A DNA stretch of 63,773 nucleotides from Wenzhouxiangella sediminis (lineage in GTDB: Bacteria; Pseudomonadota; Gammaproteobacteria; Xanthomonadales; Wenzhouxiangellaceae): contig NZ_QUZK01000025.1 in assembly GCF_003410055.1 (NCBI RefSeq), positions 1 to 63,773 on the forward strand, written 5' to 3'. A program made the translations under genes and the position numbers. The notes under the pieces are model-generated. The model saw only the letters and a list, made by a program, of their open reading frames with translations, made no database searches and was not told where the DNA came from. Below are positions 7,873-16,814 of this stretch, one piece after another (positions within the stretch are counted from its first letter, which is position 1; every line of letters begins with the position of its first letter).

Positions 7873-9221
7873 GACGGTGTGGTGCCCGCAAGGCGCCGGC
7901 GCAGCTCGGCGACCCGCCCGGCCAGTTCGGACCGGGCCGGATGGCGGCCGGCGGCCACGACCCGCCGGCCGGCCACGCGAACCTCGTCGATCATGTCGCC
8001 GGCGTGCGCGAACACGAAGCTGTCGAGCATGTCTTCAGGCTGCAGCCCGGTCAGCATGGGGTGCGATTCGTCGAGGACGACCAGGTCGGCGCGACAACCC
8101 TCGGAAAGTTCGCCGACCGGTTGGTCGAGGGCTGCGGCGCCGGCCCGGGCCGCCTGCTGCCACAGCGAGGTGCCGATATGCTCCCCGGCGCCGCAAAGCA
8201 CGTTGCGTTGCTGCAGGCGCAGGCGCTGCCCCCACTCGAGCAGGCGCAGCTCTTCGGCGGCAGAGGTCACCAGGTTGCTGTCCGAACCCACGGCGACGCG
8301 CCCGCCGCCGTCGAGATATTCACGAACCGGGAACAGGCCGTCGCCGAGATCGGCCTCGGTGGTCGGGCAGATTCCAATGACCGCCGAGCACTCGGCCAGC
8401 GCATGCCGTTCGTCGTTGCTGGCGTGCGTGGCGTGGATCAGGCACCAGCGGTCGTCGACGTCGACGTGTCGCAGCAGCCACTCGACCGGCCGGCAACCGT
8501 GGTGCTGCAGGCAGGCTTCGACTTCGGCCGGCTGTTCGGAAATGTGCAGGTGAACCGGGCCGGCCGGTATGCCCTCGAGCAGGGCCGGCAGGTCGCGGGC
8601 GTCGACGGCGCGCAGGGAATGCGGCGCCACGCCGACACGCTGCAAGCCGCCGGCCGTGCTTTGCAGCGATTCGACCAGGGAGATGATCTCTTCCAGCGCC
8701 ATGCCGAAGGGCTGCTGGCGCTCGCCCAGCGGCTGGCGTCCGAAGCCGCCGTGGCGGTACCAGACCGGCAGCAGGGTGAGGCCGCAGCCGGCTCGCTCGG
8801 CGGCCTCGAGGACCTGTCCGGCGGTCTCCATCGGGGATTGCCCGCCCAGCCGGTGCGGGTAGTGGAACTCCCCGGTGGTGGTATAGCCGCCTTCGAGCAG
8901 CTCCATGAAGCCCCAGGCAGCCAGGGTGCGGAAGTCCTCGCCGGAGAGCAGGCCGACGGCCTCGTACATGCGCTCGCGCCAGCTCCAGAAGCTGTCTTCG
9001 GGCCCGGCGCCGCGCCCGGTCAGGCCGGCGATGAGGCGCTGGTGGATGTGCGAGTGGACGTTGACCATGCCCGGAAGCACGGGACCCGGCAGGCGTTCGG
9101 CGTCTTCGAGGCAGCCGGCCCGGATCGAGGCGATGCTGCCATCGGTGTCCAGTTCCAGGGTTACGTCGTCACGCCAGCCGTCGGCGAGCAGGACGCGGCT
9201 ACAGTGCAGGCGCTGCGTCAT
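7869..9221 (-). CDS. hutF: Formimidoylglutamate deiminase
   Basis: An amidohydrolase that converts N-formimino-L-glutamate to N-formyl-L-glutamate plus ammonia, in the five-step histidine degradation route. The metal motif is VNVHSHIHQR; further ligands fit HLHISEQP, LIHATHAS and the late VGSDSN. The length is 450 aa. ATG at 9221 overlaps the hutG stop in an ATGA, favouring it over a GTG 12 nt upstream. The next pathway step, HutG, is encoded immediately upstream. hutH, hutU and hutI are not in the window. Confidence 0.93.
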   Translation of the reverse strand: MTQRLHCSRVLLADGWRDDVTLELDTDGSIASIRAGCLEDAERLPGPVLPGMVNVHSHIHQRLIAGLTGRGAGPEDSFWSWRERMYEAVGLLSGEDFRTLAAWGFMELLEGGYTTTGEFHYPHRLGGQSPMETAGQVLEAAERAGCGLTLLPVWYRHGGFGRQPLGERQQPFGMALEEIISLVESLQSTAGGLQRVGVAPHSLRAVDARDLPALLEGIPAGPVHLHISEQPAEVEACLQHHGCRPVEWLLRHVDVDDRWCLIHATHASNDERHALAECSAVIGICPTTEADLGDGLFPVREYLDGGGRVAVGSDSNLVTSAAEELRLLEWGQRLRLQQRNVLCGAGEHIGTSLWQQAARAGAAALDQPVGELSEGCRADLVVLDESHPMLTGLQPEDMLDSFVFAHAGDMIDEVRVAGRRVVAAGRHPARSELAGRVAELRRRLAGTTPS

Positions 9222-10000
9222 GCGGGCCGCCACCGGGCAAGCGCGCCGATGAGTTCGTCGAGCAGGCGGGTCAGCGGGCGTGCAGCCTGCGGGTCGAAAT
9301 CGCGGGGTCGGGCTTCGTCCATGTAGCTCGACTGGGCGATCTCGAGCTGCAGGGCGTGGACACCTTCGGCCGGCCGGCCGTAGTGACGGGTGATGAATCC
9401 GCCCTTGAAGCGTCCGTTGACGACGCTCGAGAAGCCTTCGGCGCCGGCCAGCATGTCCGCGACCGCAGCCTGCAGTTCGGGCGCGCAGCTTCTGTCTTCG
9501 TAGGTGCCGAGGTTGAGGTCGGGGAGACGGCCCTCGAACAGGCGCGGGACGGCGCTACGGATGGAGTGCACGTCGAAAAGCACGGCGAAGCCATGGCGTT
9601 CGCGCAGCGCCCGGAGCTCCCGGGCCAGCGTGTCGTGATAGGGGCGCCAGTAGCGTTCGATCCGCTCGGCGATTTCCCCGTCGTCCGGGGCTTCCGCTCG
9701 ATAGACCGGTGAGCCGTCGAAGTTCTCGGTCGGCACCAGCCGGGTCGTGGCCCCCGCGTAGAGCGGCTTGTCGTCGCTGCCGCGGTTGAGGTCGATCACG
9801 TAACGGGAGTAGCGCGCCCGCATGAGCGAGGCGCCCTGCCCGGCCGCGCCTTCGACCAGGCGATGAACGTGCCAGTCGGTATCGGGCAGTTGCCCCGCCT
9901 TCGCGGTCAGGCGCGAGGCAACGTCCGGGGGCAATTCGGTACCGGCGTGCGGCACGTTGACGAGCAGCGGGGTGTCGCCGGGCTGGAAGTCGTAGAGCAT
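9218..10000 (-). CDS. hutG: N-formylglutamate deformylase
   Basis: It hydrolyses N-formyl-L-glutamate to glutamate and formate, the step after HutF. The fold is the N-formylglutamate amidohydrolase type: VNVPHAGTELP near the N-terminus, RYSRYVIDLNRG, FDVHSI as the metal-site histidine region, and LQLEIAQSSYMDE near the C-terminus. The length is 260 aa. ATG at 10000 was chosen because residues upstream of it are not conserved. No Shine-Dalgarno sequence is visible, and a TACAAT lies only 6 nt upstream, so a leaderless transcript is conceivable. It is the first gene of the hutG-hutF operon. Confidence 0.93.
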   Translation of the reverse strand: MLYDFQPGDTPLLVNVPHAGTELPPDVASRLTAKAGQLPDTDWHVHRLVEGAAGQGASLMRARYSRYVIDLNRGSDDKPLYAGATTRLVPTENFDGSPVYRAEAPDDGEIAERIERYWRPYHDTLARELRALRERHGFAVLFDVHSIRSAVPRLFEGRLPDLNLGTYEDRSCAPELQAAVADMLAGAEGFSSVVNGRFKGGFITRHYGRPAEGVHALQLEIAQSSYMDEARPRDFDPQAARPLTRLLDELIGALARWRPA

Positions 10001-10020
10001 GGCGTCATTGTACTGCCTGC

Positions 10021-10051
10021 ACAAAAGAAAGGGCCCGGCAGTGCCGGGCCC
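10021..10051 (-). terminator. Intrinsic terminator of the Ig-domain lipoprotein gene
   Basis: Leftward transcription meets a stem GGGCCCGG/CCGGGCCC (10031-10038 with 10044-10051, 5-nt loop) followed by TTTCTTTTGT. It lies about 40 nt after the lipoprotein stop codon and just before hutG, separating the pil-lipoprotein unit from the hut operon. Confidence 0.8.
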
Positions 10052-10090
10052 CGAGAGCGGTCTGAGTAAGGTGAACTCAGTTTGTTCGGC

Positions 10091-12763
10091 TCATGGCGAC
10101 GGGCAAGGCGGCGACAGGTTGGCGTTCGTCGCGTTGATGCCGATTGCCACGAAGGTGCCGATCGGCGAACCGCTTGGCGTCGTGAACTCACAGGTGCCGA
10201 CGCGCGGGAAGCCTTCGGCGTCCGCTGCGGCGCATTCGGTCATGCCCACCGAAACACGCGCCGTGGTTTCGCCGTTGGCGTCGGTGACGCCCGGATCGGA
10301 CTCGATCTCCAGGGTGCCGTCGCCGCCGTCGCACTCACCGGTCAGGTCGACGCCCGAGATCGGATCGCCCTGCGCGTTGAGCAAGGTCAGCGTCAGCAGG
10401 CGAGAGACGATGCTCGGCGAGGGATCGCGATACTCGGAGGGTTCGACCAGGAGCATCGCGGAGCCCGGCGGCACGACTGTAACCTCCGCGGTGGCCGAGC
10501 CGGCGCTGAAGCGGATGATCGACTCGTCGCCGTCCGGCACCATGCCGCTGGTCGTCACCTGCGTGATGGTGCAACCGTCGCCCGCCGATCCGGTGGGCTG
10601 GGCCGTGATGGTCGACATCGGCTCGCCGTCGAGGCTGCCGTTGGCCGGACCTTCGACGATGTCGCCGCGAATGAAGACATCATTGATCGGAGCGCCGAGT
10701 GCGTCGCTGTAGCAGAGCTCCACCGTGGTCGTGGTGTTGCCCTGGATGGACGACGGGATGGCGGAGAGCTGCCCCGGCGCGATGCCCGGGAAGACCATCG
10801 CTTCGACGTCGGCAACGGTCTTGGTCATCGCTTCCTCGGCGCGATTGCCCTGGCCCCAGAGGACGAGCGGACGCCCGAGGGCGCTGATCGGATAGGTCAG
10901 CGTGACCGAACCGCGACCCTGCTCGGTCAGGTTGGTCTGCGCATCGACCACGCCGAACTGCGAGCGACCGATGACCCAGGGGATGACGAAGCCGTCATCC
11001 ACGACGGTGCCGGTGCCGTTGTTCGGGTTGAAGTTGTTGGTCACGGTGACGGTGTTGTTGTCGACCACGCTGGCAACGGTGCGGGCCGCCTCGTGTTCAC
11101 GGTTACCCGGCACGGTCTTGCCGAACAGCGCCACGGTGTCGCCGGGCTCGACGGCCTCGTCCACCTGCGGCGGGCTGGGCTGGAAGCCTTCGGGCGAGTT
11201 CAGCGCGCTGAAGATGTTGCCGTCTTCTTCCGGGTTGCCGTCGGCACCGGAGAACACGAAGGTGCGCGGCAGGGTCTGGGTCAGCGGCGCGTCGATCTTG
11301 CCGAAGTCGATCGGCGTGCCCGACAGAACCGGGTTGCCGGCCTGGTCGGAGCCCTGGGCCGTGATGGTCAGGGAATAGGTACCGTCGGAATTGGGCGGAA
11401 TGATCGCGCCGGTATCCGGATCGATGTTGGGTTCCTCGTCGGTAATGATGGTGCCGACCACATTGTTGGCCACGATGGCGCTCACCGACGGACTGACCAG
11501 CTCGAGACTGAACAGCTTGCCGTCGCCCACGTCGACCGTGGTTTCGGCGCTGATCGGGTCGAGCAGGTCGTTGTCGACGTTGTTGTCGGCCCGGTCGGAC
11601 GTGGCGGTGATGCGGTGCGGTCCGATTTCACTGCCGGCATTGAGCGAGAAGTTCGCGATGCCGTTGACCGTCTGCACGCTGATCTCGGTGCCGCTGACCG
11701 AACCCTCGGCGCCGGTGCCCGTCAAGCGGGCATCGCTGCCGTCGGGGGCCTCGAGCGAAAGGATGACGTTGTTGTACTCGGCGCCGCTGCCTTCGGGATT
11801 GGGCACCGGATTGCCGCCGGAATCACTGACGGCGAGCGACATGCTCTTGCTGGTCGAGCCGCCCGAGCCCTGGATGTAAATGGGGGCGGCGGGAATCGAG
11901 AAGTCCAGATTGGCCGGCAGGAAGTCGGCCGCGCCTTCGACGATCTCGATCTCGAAGTCCTGCGAGAAGGTGTCGCCGGTATCGGCGTCCTGTGCGGAGA
12001 CGCTGACCGTCAACATGCCCGGCTGGGTGTCGCTGTGAACGAACACGGTGGCGACGCCGGCGGTCATGTTGACCGGGCCGCTGCCCATGAGCACGAAGAA
12101 CTCGTTGACGTCATCGGTTTCGGGGTCGTCCAGGGTCGAGTAGGCCCCCAGGCTGACGGGCGAAACCGCGACCGAGACCTGTCCATCGGTCACCGAGCCG
12201 GCGCTACCGTCGGGATTGCGGTAGCGGACTGTGAGTTCGTTGATGAAGGGCGAGCCGCGGAAGATGTCCACGCCTTCGGTATTGGCCGGCATGGTGCTGG
12301 CGCCTTCGATCTCGAGGCGAGCCTGGGCGTCCGGATCCTCGATGACGTCGATGTTGCGCGAGGCCGAAATCGTGCCGGAGCCGCTGGGGTTGGCACCCGA
12401 GGCGGTCAGGGTGACCGTGCCGGTGTTCGAGCGCGCCGTGAAGAAGAAGTTGGCCTGGCCGCCGCTGGTCGGAGCCGTGGCCGAGGCACCCGCCGCATCG
12501 GTGCCGTCGACGGCCTGCACGACACCCCGGTTGGTATTGCTGGAATTCAGGGTGACCTGGGTGCCGTCGGCGACCGCGGAGCCGTCGGCGGCGCGGAAAC
12601 GCACGGTGACCTGGATCGAGCTGTTGGTCGGAACCTCGCTGGATTCGACCGTGATGCTCATGCTCGCCGAGCCGCCGTTGTCGAAGCTGCCCGAGGAGCT
12701 GCCGCCGCAGGCAGCGAGCAGGGCGGTAGCTGCCAGGATGATGCCGTATCTAATTATATTCAT
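10091..12763 (-). CDS. Ig-like (Big) domain lipoprotein downstream of pilQ
   Basis: This 890-aa protein has a lipoprotein signal MNIIRYGIILAATALLAACG with the lipobox LAAC, so it is a membrane-anchored envelope or surface protein. The rest is a string of beta-rich bacterial Ig-like repeats, with phrases such as VTVRFRAADGSAVADGTQV near 50 and GVTDANGETTARVSV near 855, as in invasin/intimin Big_1 domains. Several cysteines occur in the last 200 residues and may form disulfides. ATG at 12763 is the start giving a clean signal; upstream ATGs only add a hydrophilic tail. It follows pilQ by 59 bp on the same strand and ends in its own terminator. A pilus-linked adhesin or assembly role is an inference from position. 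Confidence 0.8.
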   Translation of the reverse strand: MNIIRYGIILAATALLAACGGSSSGSFDNGGSASMSITVESSEVPTNSSIQVTVRFRAADGSAVADGTQVTLNSSNTNRGVVQAVDGTDAAGASATAPTSGGQANFFFTARSNTGTVTLTASGANPSGSGTISASRNIDVIEDPDAQARLEIEGASTMPANTEGVDIFRGSPFINELTVRYRNPDGSAGSVTDGQVSVAVSPVSLGAYSTLDDPETDDVNEFFVLMGSGPVNMTAGVATVFVHSDTQPGMLTVSVSAQDADTGDTFSQDFEIEIVEGAADFLPANLDFSIPAAPIYIQGSGGSTSKSMSLAVSDSGGNPVPNPEGSGAEYNNVILSLEAPDGSDARLTGTGAEGSVSGTEISVQTVNGIANFSLNAGSEIGPHRITATSDRADNNVDNDLLDPISAETTVDVGDGKLFSLELVSPSVSAIVANNVVGTIITDEEPNIDPDTGAIIPPNSDGTYSLTITAQGSDQAGNPVLSGTPIDFGKIDAPLTQTLPRTFVFSGADGNPEEDGNIFSALNSPEGFQPSPPQVDEAVEPGDTVALFGKTVPGNREHEAARTVASVVDNNTVTVTNNFNPNNGTGTVVDDGFVIPWVIGRSQFGVVDAQTNLTEQGRGSVTLTYPISALGRPLVLWGQGNRAEEAMTKTVADVEAMVFPGIAPGQLSAIPSSIQGNTTTTVELCYSDALGAPINDVFIRGDIVEGPANGSLDGEPMSTITAQPTGSAGDGCTITQVTTSGMVPDGDESIIRFSAGSATAEVTVVPPGSAMLLVEPSEYRDPSPSIVSRLLTLTLLNAQGDPISGVDLTGECDGGDGTLEIESDPGVTDANGETTARVSVGMTECAAADAEGFPRVGTCEFTTPSGSPIGTFVAIGINATNANLSPPCPSP

Positions 12764-12822
12764 GAATCGAAATCCCGAGTGTTTTGATGTGTTGTCCATG
12801 ACTGCTTGGCTCCCTCTCCCGA

Positions 12823-14988
12823 TCATTCGGCCGCGACGCGTTCATCGAGAATGGACGGCGTCACGAAGATCAGCAGTTCGCGCTTGAGATCTTCGGTGCC
12901 GCGCTGGCGGAACAGTCCGCCGAGCACCGGCACGTCGCCGAGCACGGGCACCTTTTGCTCCTGGTAGGTGCGTTCTTCCTGGAAGATGCCGCCCAGCACG
13001 ACCGTCTGCCCATTGTCCACCAGAATGCGGGTGGACAGTTCGCGAGTGTCGATCGACGGGATGAAGCCGCCGCGACCGTTCGGATACAGTTCGCCGACCG
13101 TGTCCTGCTTGACCTGCAGCTGAAGCTGGATGCGATTGTCCGGCGTGATCAGCGGCGTGGCGCGCAGCTCCAGGACGGCTTCCTTGAATTCGACGTTGAT
13201 GGCGCCGGCAACACCGCCGCCCTGGGTCGATTCGTAAGGAATCTCGACGCCCTGCAGCACATAGGCCTCGGCCTGGTTGGCCGTGATCACGCGCGGCGTG
13301 GAGATGATCTCGCCGTTGCCCTCGCTCTCGAGCGCACTGAGCTCGAGGTCGAGCAGCACATCGGCAGCCAGCACGCTGAAGCCGAGGCTGCCGGCCGGGT
13401 TGGCCACCGGCAGGTTCACGTTCAGGCGGTCGCTGAGAGCCGGCGGATCGACCGGGGTGCTCGACCCTGAACCCGAACGGCGGTTGGCCAGGCCGTCACG
13501 GATCATCTGATCGGTGCCTTCGCTGCTCGACGCGACGGTGTAGAGATTGCCCCGCGAATCCTGGCGGGCGCCCGTGACGCCGAAGCGCACGCCGAGCTGA
13601 TGGTTGAAGTCGCTGCGGGCGATGACGATGCGCGACTCGATCAGCACCTGGCGAACCGGGCGATCGAGATCGGTGACAAGTTCGCGAACCGCGTCGATGC
13701 GATCGGCGGTGTCGTTGACCAGCAGGGTATTGGTGCGCTGGTCGATGGTGACCGAACCGCGTGCCGAAAGCAGGCCGGTGGATCCGCCGCCGTCGGCTTC
13801 GCCTTCGCCGCCGCCTTCGGAAGCGGACTGGATGAGCGCCGCCATTTCACCAGCGTCGGCGTAGCTGAGCGGGATGATGGCCGTTCGGAGCGGCTCGAGC
13901 GTCTGCCGGTCGGCACGGGCCTGGAGGATCGCCTGTTCGCGCGCGGCGATTTCCTGCGTGGGCGCAATCCAGATCACGTTGCCCGAGCGACGCATGTCGA
14001 GATTCTTGGTCTCGAGGACGATGTCGAGGGCCTGGTCCCAGGGCACGTTGGTCAGGCGCAGCGTCAGGTTGCCGCTGACCGAGTCCGACACGACGATGTT
14101 GAGATCGGACACGTCGGCGATCAGGGCCAGAACGGAGCGCACGGGGATGTCCTGGAAGTTCAGCGTGATGCGATCGCCGTCGTAATCACGGTCTTCGAAG
14201 AAGGTCAGTTCGCGGTCCTGGGGTTCTTCCTGCGCGGGCCGGCCGACTTCGAGCACGACCTGGCCGTCGGACTGGTAGGCCAGGTGTTCGTAGGCGCCGG
14301 CGACTTCGAGATTCAGCACCGTATTCTCGCCGCGCTGCTCGGGCGTGATCATCTGCACGGGCGTGGCGAAGTCGGTGACGTCGAGGCGCTGATACAGGTC
14401 CTGGGGCAGACGCGTGTTGAACAGGTCCAGACGAAGACCGCCGGTGCGTTCATTCACCGACAGGTTGACGCCTGAGCGGTTGAGATCGACCAGCACCCGG
14501 CTCTCGCCGTCCGGGCCGCGACGGAAGTCGATTCCGGTGACCTCGAAGCGCTGACCGCTGCTGCCCTCCGGCGCCTGGGCGTCGGTCATGGCCGTGGCAG
14601 TGGTTCCGGCACCGCCGGTTTCGACCACCAGGGTCACCTGATTGCCGGAGACCTGAACCTCGTAGGGGGCACTACGGGACATGTCGACCACCAGGCGCGT
14701 GCGGCCACCGGCGCTCAGCGCTGTGTAGCTGCGCGCCGGGCCGGCACCGACCGGCACCCTGGAGGCATCCACGCGGGATTCCGTATCCGGGAGTTCCAGC
14801 ACGATGCGCGGCGGCTGCTCGGTCGTGAAAACGGAGGGGTTGCCCGGTTCTCCGTCAAGGTTGAGAAGGAAACGCACCTCCCCGGACCCGCTTTCGACCT
14901 GGATATCGGTCAACTCCGTGGCCTGGGCCATGGAAACCATCCAGAACAGCCCGATCAGAAGCGTCAGCGCTTTGCTACTGCTGTTCAT
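12823..14988 (-). CDS. pilQ: Type IV pilus secretin PilQ
   Basis: The outer-membrane secretin through which the type IV pilus emerges. The order is: signal peptide (1-23, ending AQA), two AMIN domains (about 24-130 and 145-245) that bind peptidoglycan, an STN/secretin N0-N1 region starting around ITLNFQDIPVRSVL, then the secretin core with VLIESRIVIARSDF and the C-terminal GGIFQEERTYQEQKVPVLGD. The length is 721 aa. ATG at 14988 has GGGAGA upstream; a 16-residue longer start exists but would bury the signal peptide. It is the fifth gene of pilMNOPQ. Confidence 0.96.
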   Translation of the reverse strand: MNSSSKALTLLIGLFWMVSMAQATELTDIQVESGSGEVRFLLNLDGEPGNPSVFTTEQPPRIVLELPDTESRVDASRVPVGAGPARSYTALSAGGRTRLVVDMSRSAPYEVQVSGNQVTLVVETGGAGTTATAMTDAQAPEGSSGQRFEVTGIDFRRGPDGESRVLVDLNRSGVNLSVNERTGGLRLDLFNTRLPQDLYQRLDVTDFATPVQMITPEQRGENTVLNLEVAGAYEHLAYQSDGQVVLEVGRPAQEEPQDRELTFFEDRDYDGDRITLNFQDIPVRSVLALIADVSDLNIVVSDSVSGNLTLRLTNVPWDQALDIVLETKNLDMRRSGNVIWIAPTQEIAAREQAILQARADRQTLEPLRTAIIPLSYADAGEMAALIQSASEGGGEGEADGGGSTGLLSARGSVTIDQRTNTLLVNDTADRIDAVRELVTDLDRPVRQVLIESRIVIARSDFNHQLGVRFGVTGARQDSRGNLYTVASSSEGTDQMIRDGLANRRSGSGSSTPVDPPALSDRLNVNLPVANPAGSLGFSVLAADVLLDLELSALESEGNGEIISTPRVITANQAEAYVLQGVEIPYESTQGGGVAGAINVEFKEAVLELRATPLITPDNRIQLQLQVKQDTVGELYPNGRGGFIPSIDTRELSTRILVDNGQTVVLGGIFQEERTYQEQKVPVLGDVPVLGGLFRQRGTEDLKRELLIFVTPSILDERVAAE

Positions 14989-15054
14989 TGTCCATCTCCC
15001 GTTCGTCGCCCATGAAGACTTGATCATGATGTTCAATTCCTTGCCGGTATACAG

Positions 15055-15591
15055 TTAGTCTTCAGCCATGGCCACGCGTACTCGGCGCTCTGACCAGCCG
15101 CCACGACCATCCTGTACAAGTTCACGCACTTCGACATGGCTGGGCTGAACATTCAGCACCAGGCCATGGTTCTGCCCCATGTAGTTGCCTTCGCGCACCC
15201 GGTGGACGACGCTCTCGTTGTCCTGGATCAGCGCGTACTGGCTGCCGTCGATCGTCAGTGTCCCGACCATCTCCAGCGTATCGAGAGGGAAGCCCTCGAG
15301 ATACTCCTTGCGACGATCGGGATCGGGACGGAGCCCTCCCCCCTCTTCGGCGGCGACTTCCTCTTCTTCCTCTTCGGCAGCCCTGCCGGCGAGCTGGAAC
15401 GGATCGCGCATTTCCATGGCCTCATAGGCCACGACTTCCGGCGTCCGGATCGGCGGTATCGGTTCGATCGGCTCGGGCTCACGGTCGCGGACTCGATCCG
15501 TCCACTCGCGCAAGTCATCAGTGCCCTTCTGGCAACCGACCAGCAGCAGGGCGAGCGCGAGAACCGACAGGCTTCGCATCATCAGGCTCAT
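15055..15591 (-). CDS. pilP: Type IV pilus assembly lipoprotein PilP
   Basis: An inner-membrane lipoprotein that links the PilNO platform to the PilQ secretin. The signal peptide ends with the lipobox LVGC (C20). A Pro/Glu-rich linker runs from about 36 to 48, and a run of acidic residues (EEEEEEV) precedes the C-terminal HR domain with GLVLNVQPSHVEVRELV. The length is 178 aa, normal for PilP. It overlaps pilO by ATGA and lies 66 nt before pilQ. Confidence 0.95.
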   Translation of the reverse strand: MSLMMRSLSVLALALLLVGCQKGTDDLREWTDRVRDREPEPIEPIPPIRTPEVVAYEAMEMRDPFQLAGRAAEEEEEEVAAEEGGGLRPDPDRRKEYLEGFPLDTLEMVGTLTIDGSQYALIQDNESVVHRVREGNYMGQNHGLVLNVQPSHVEVRELVQDGRGGWSERRVRVAMAED

Positions 15592-16211
15592 TGTGCTCCT
15601 CCCGTCGACACGGCTCCGCCCTCGGATTCATCCAGGTAGCGGTAAGTGGTCACGACCCCTTCGAGACGAAGGCGTCCCTGCGATCCCTCGACCGGCTCCA
15701 GCGAGATGTCGCGCATGGTCAGGATGACTACGCGCGAGAGCGAAGCGACCGAACTGACGAAGTTGCCGAACTGGTGGTAGGTGCCCACCATGCGAACCTT
15801 GATCGGCTGCTCGGCGTAGAAGTCGCGCTTGATCTCGGTCTGGGGCTCGAACAACTCGTTCTCGATGCCGGCGCCGAGAGCCGTTTGCGAAATGTCGATC
15901 AACAGCGCGGGCATCTCCGTCTTGGAAGGCAGCTGCCGCAGCATGACTTCCAGCATCTCCTCCATCTCGGCGAGCTGCTGCTCGTAGGCCGGCAGGTTGG
16001 CGGCCTTCTGCTGCTTGGTCTCGAATTCCTGCTTGAGCTGTCGCTCGACCTGCTCGCGCTGAGCCAGGGTTTCGCGCTTGTCCTTGATGATGTAGAAGTA
16101 GCCACCGACAAGGATCACCAGCGCGAGGATGCCCAGCAGGATCGCCTTGACGCCCGTCGAGGCCGAGCCGATGTTGTTGAAATCCAGATCTCTGATTTCC
16201 GAAAGATCCAT
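15588..16211 (-). CDS. pilO: Type IV pilus assembly protein PilO
   Basis: A bitopic inner-membrane protein, 207 aa, that dimerises with PilN. One transmembrane helix lies at about 24-43 (ILLGILALVILVGGYFY), followed by a coiled coil rich in Glu, Gln and Lys (about 47-85) and a ferredoxin-like periplasmic domain with EQPIKVRMVGTYHQFGNFV. It lies 3 nt after pilN and overlaps pilP by ATGA. Confidence 0.95.
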   Translation of the reverse strand: MDLSEIRDLDFNNIGSASTGVKAILLGILALVILVGGYFYIIKDKRETLAQREQVERQLKQEFETKQQKAANLPAYEQQLAEMEEMLEVMLRQLPSKTEMPALLIDISQTALGAGIENELFEPQTEIKRDFYAEQPIKVRMVGTYHQFGNFVSSVASLSRVVILTMRDISLEPVEGSQGRLRLEGVVTTYRYLDESEGGAVSTGGAQ

Positions 16212-16214
16212 GGG

Positions 16215-16814
16215 TCAGGCCTCCTCGTCCATCGCTGCGGCGGCCGCTTCCTGCTCGACCGCATTGGGCGAGGCCACGCGAGCGCGCAATTCGAAGCGGA
16301 AGGGTTCGCGGCCACCGCCGTCTTCTTCCTCGATTGCCTCGATGATGCGCAGGTCGGGCTCATGCAGCCACTCGGCCGACTCGATGTTGCGCATGTAATC
16401 GGACACGCGGGTCTCGGACTGGGTCGTCCCTTCGATGGTCAGTTGTTCGCCCGCCTGTTTCACCGAGCTCAGGCGAATGCCCTCCGGCACCGTCTGCGCC
16501 AGCGAGTTGAACAGGTGAACCATCATCGACCGGTTTTCCTGGAGCCGCTCGATCACGTTCTTGCGCGCGAGCAGGTTGTCGCGCGTGGCTTCGAGCTGCT
16601 CGATGCTGGCGATGTCCCGATCGAGTGCGCGGATCTCGTTTTCGAGGTAGCGATTGCGCGCTTCCTGGCCGTCGATCTGGCGCTCGACCAGATGCGAGCC
16701 CAGGAACACGAGCAACACGGCCAGCGCGGCCGTCGCTCCGAGGGCGATCATGAAGTTTCGCTGGCGTTCCTGGCGCAGGTTTTCACGCCAGGGCAGCAGA
16801 TTGATTCTGGCCAT
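16215..16814 (-). CDS. pilN: Type IV pilus assembly protein PilN
   Basis: An inner-membrane protein of 199 aa whose cytoplasmic N-terminus MARINLLPWRE is the conserved PilM-binding motif (INLLPW). It is followed by one transmembrane helix at about 24-43 and a periplasmic coiled coil with a ferredoxin-like fold. The gene overlaps the pilM stop by one base (TGATG), indicating translational coupling. Confidence 0.95.
   Translation of the reverse strand: MARINLLPWRENLRQERQRNFMIALGATAALAVLLVFLGSHLVERQIDGQEARNRYLENEIRALDRDIASIEQLEATRDNLLARKNVIERLQENRSMMVHLFNSLAQTVPEGIRLSSVKQAGEQLTIEGTTQSETRVSDYMRNIESAEWLHEPDLRIIEAIEEEDGGGREPFRFELRARVASPNAVEQEAAAAAMDEEA

Noticed and set aside
10082-12787. 901-codon rightward frame opposite the Ig-domain lipoprotein
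   Set aside because: Composition is typical of an antisense frame and it has no motifs; the leftward frame has a signal peptide, domain repeats and a terminator.
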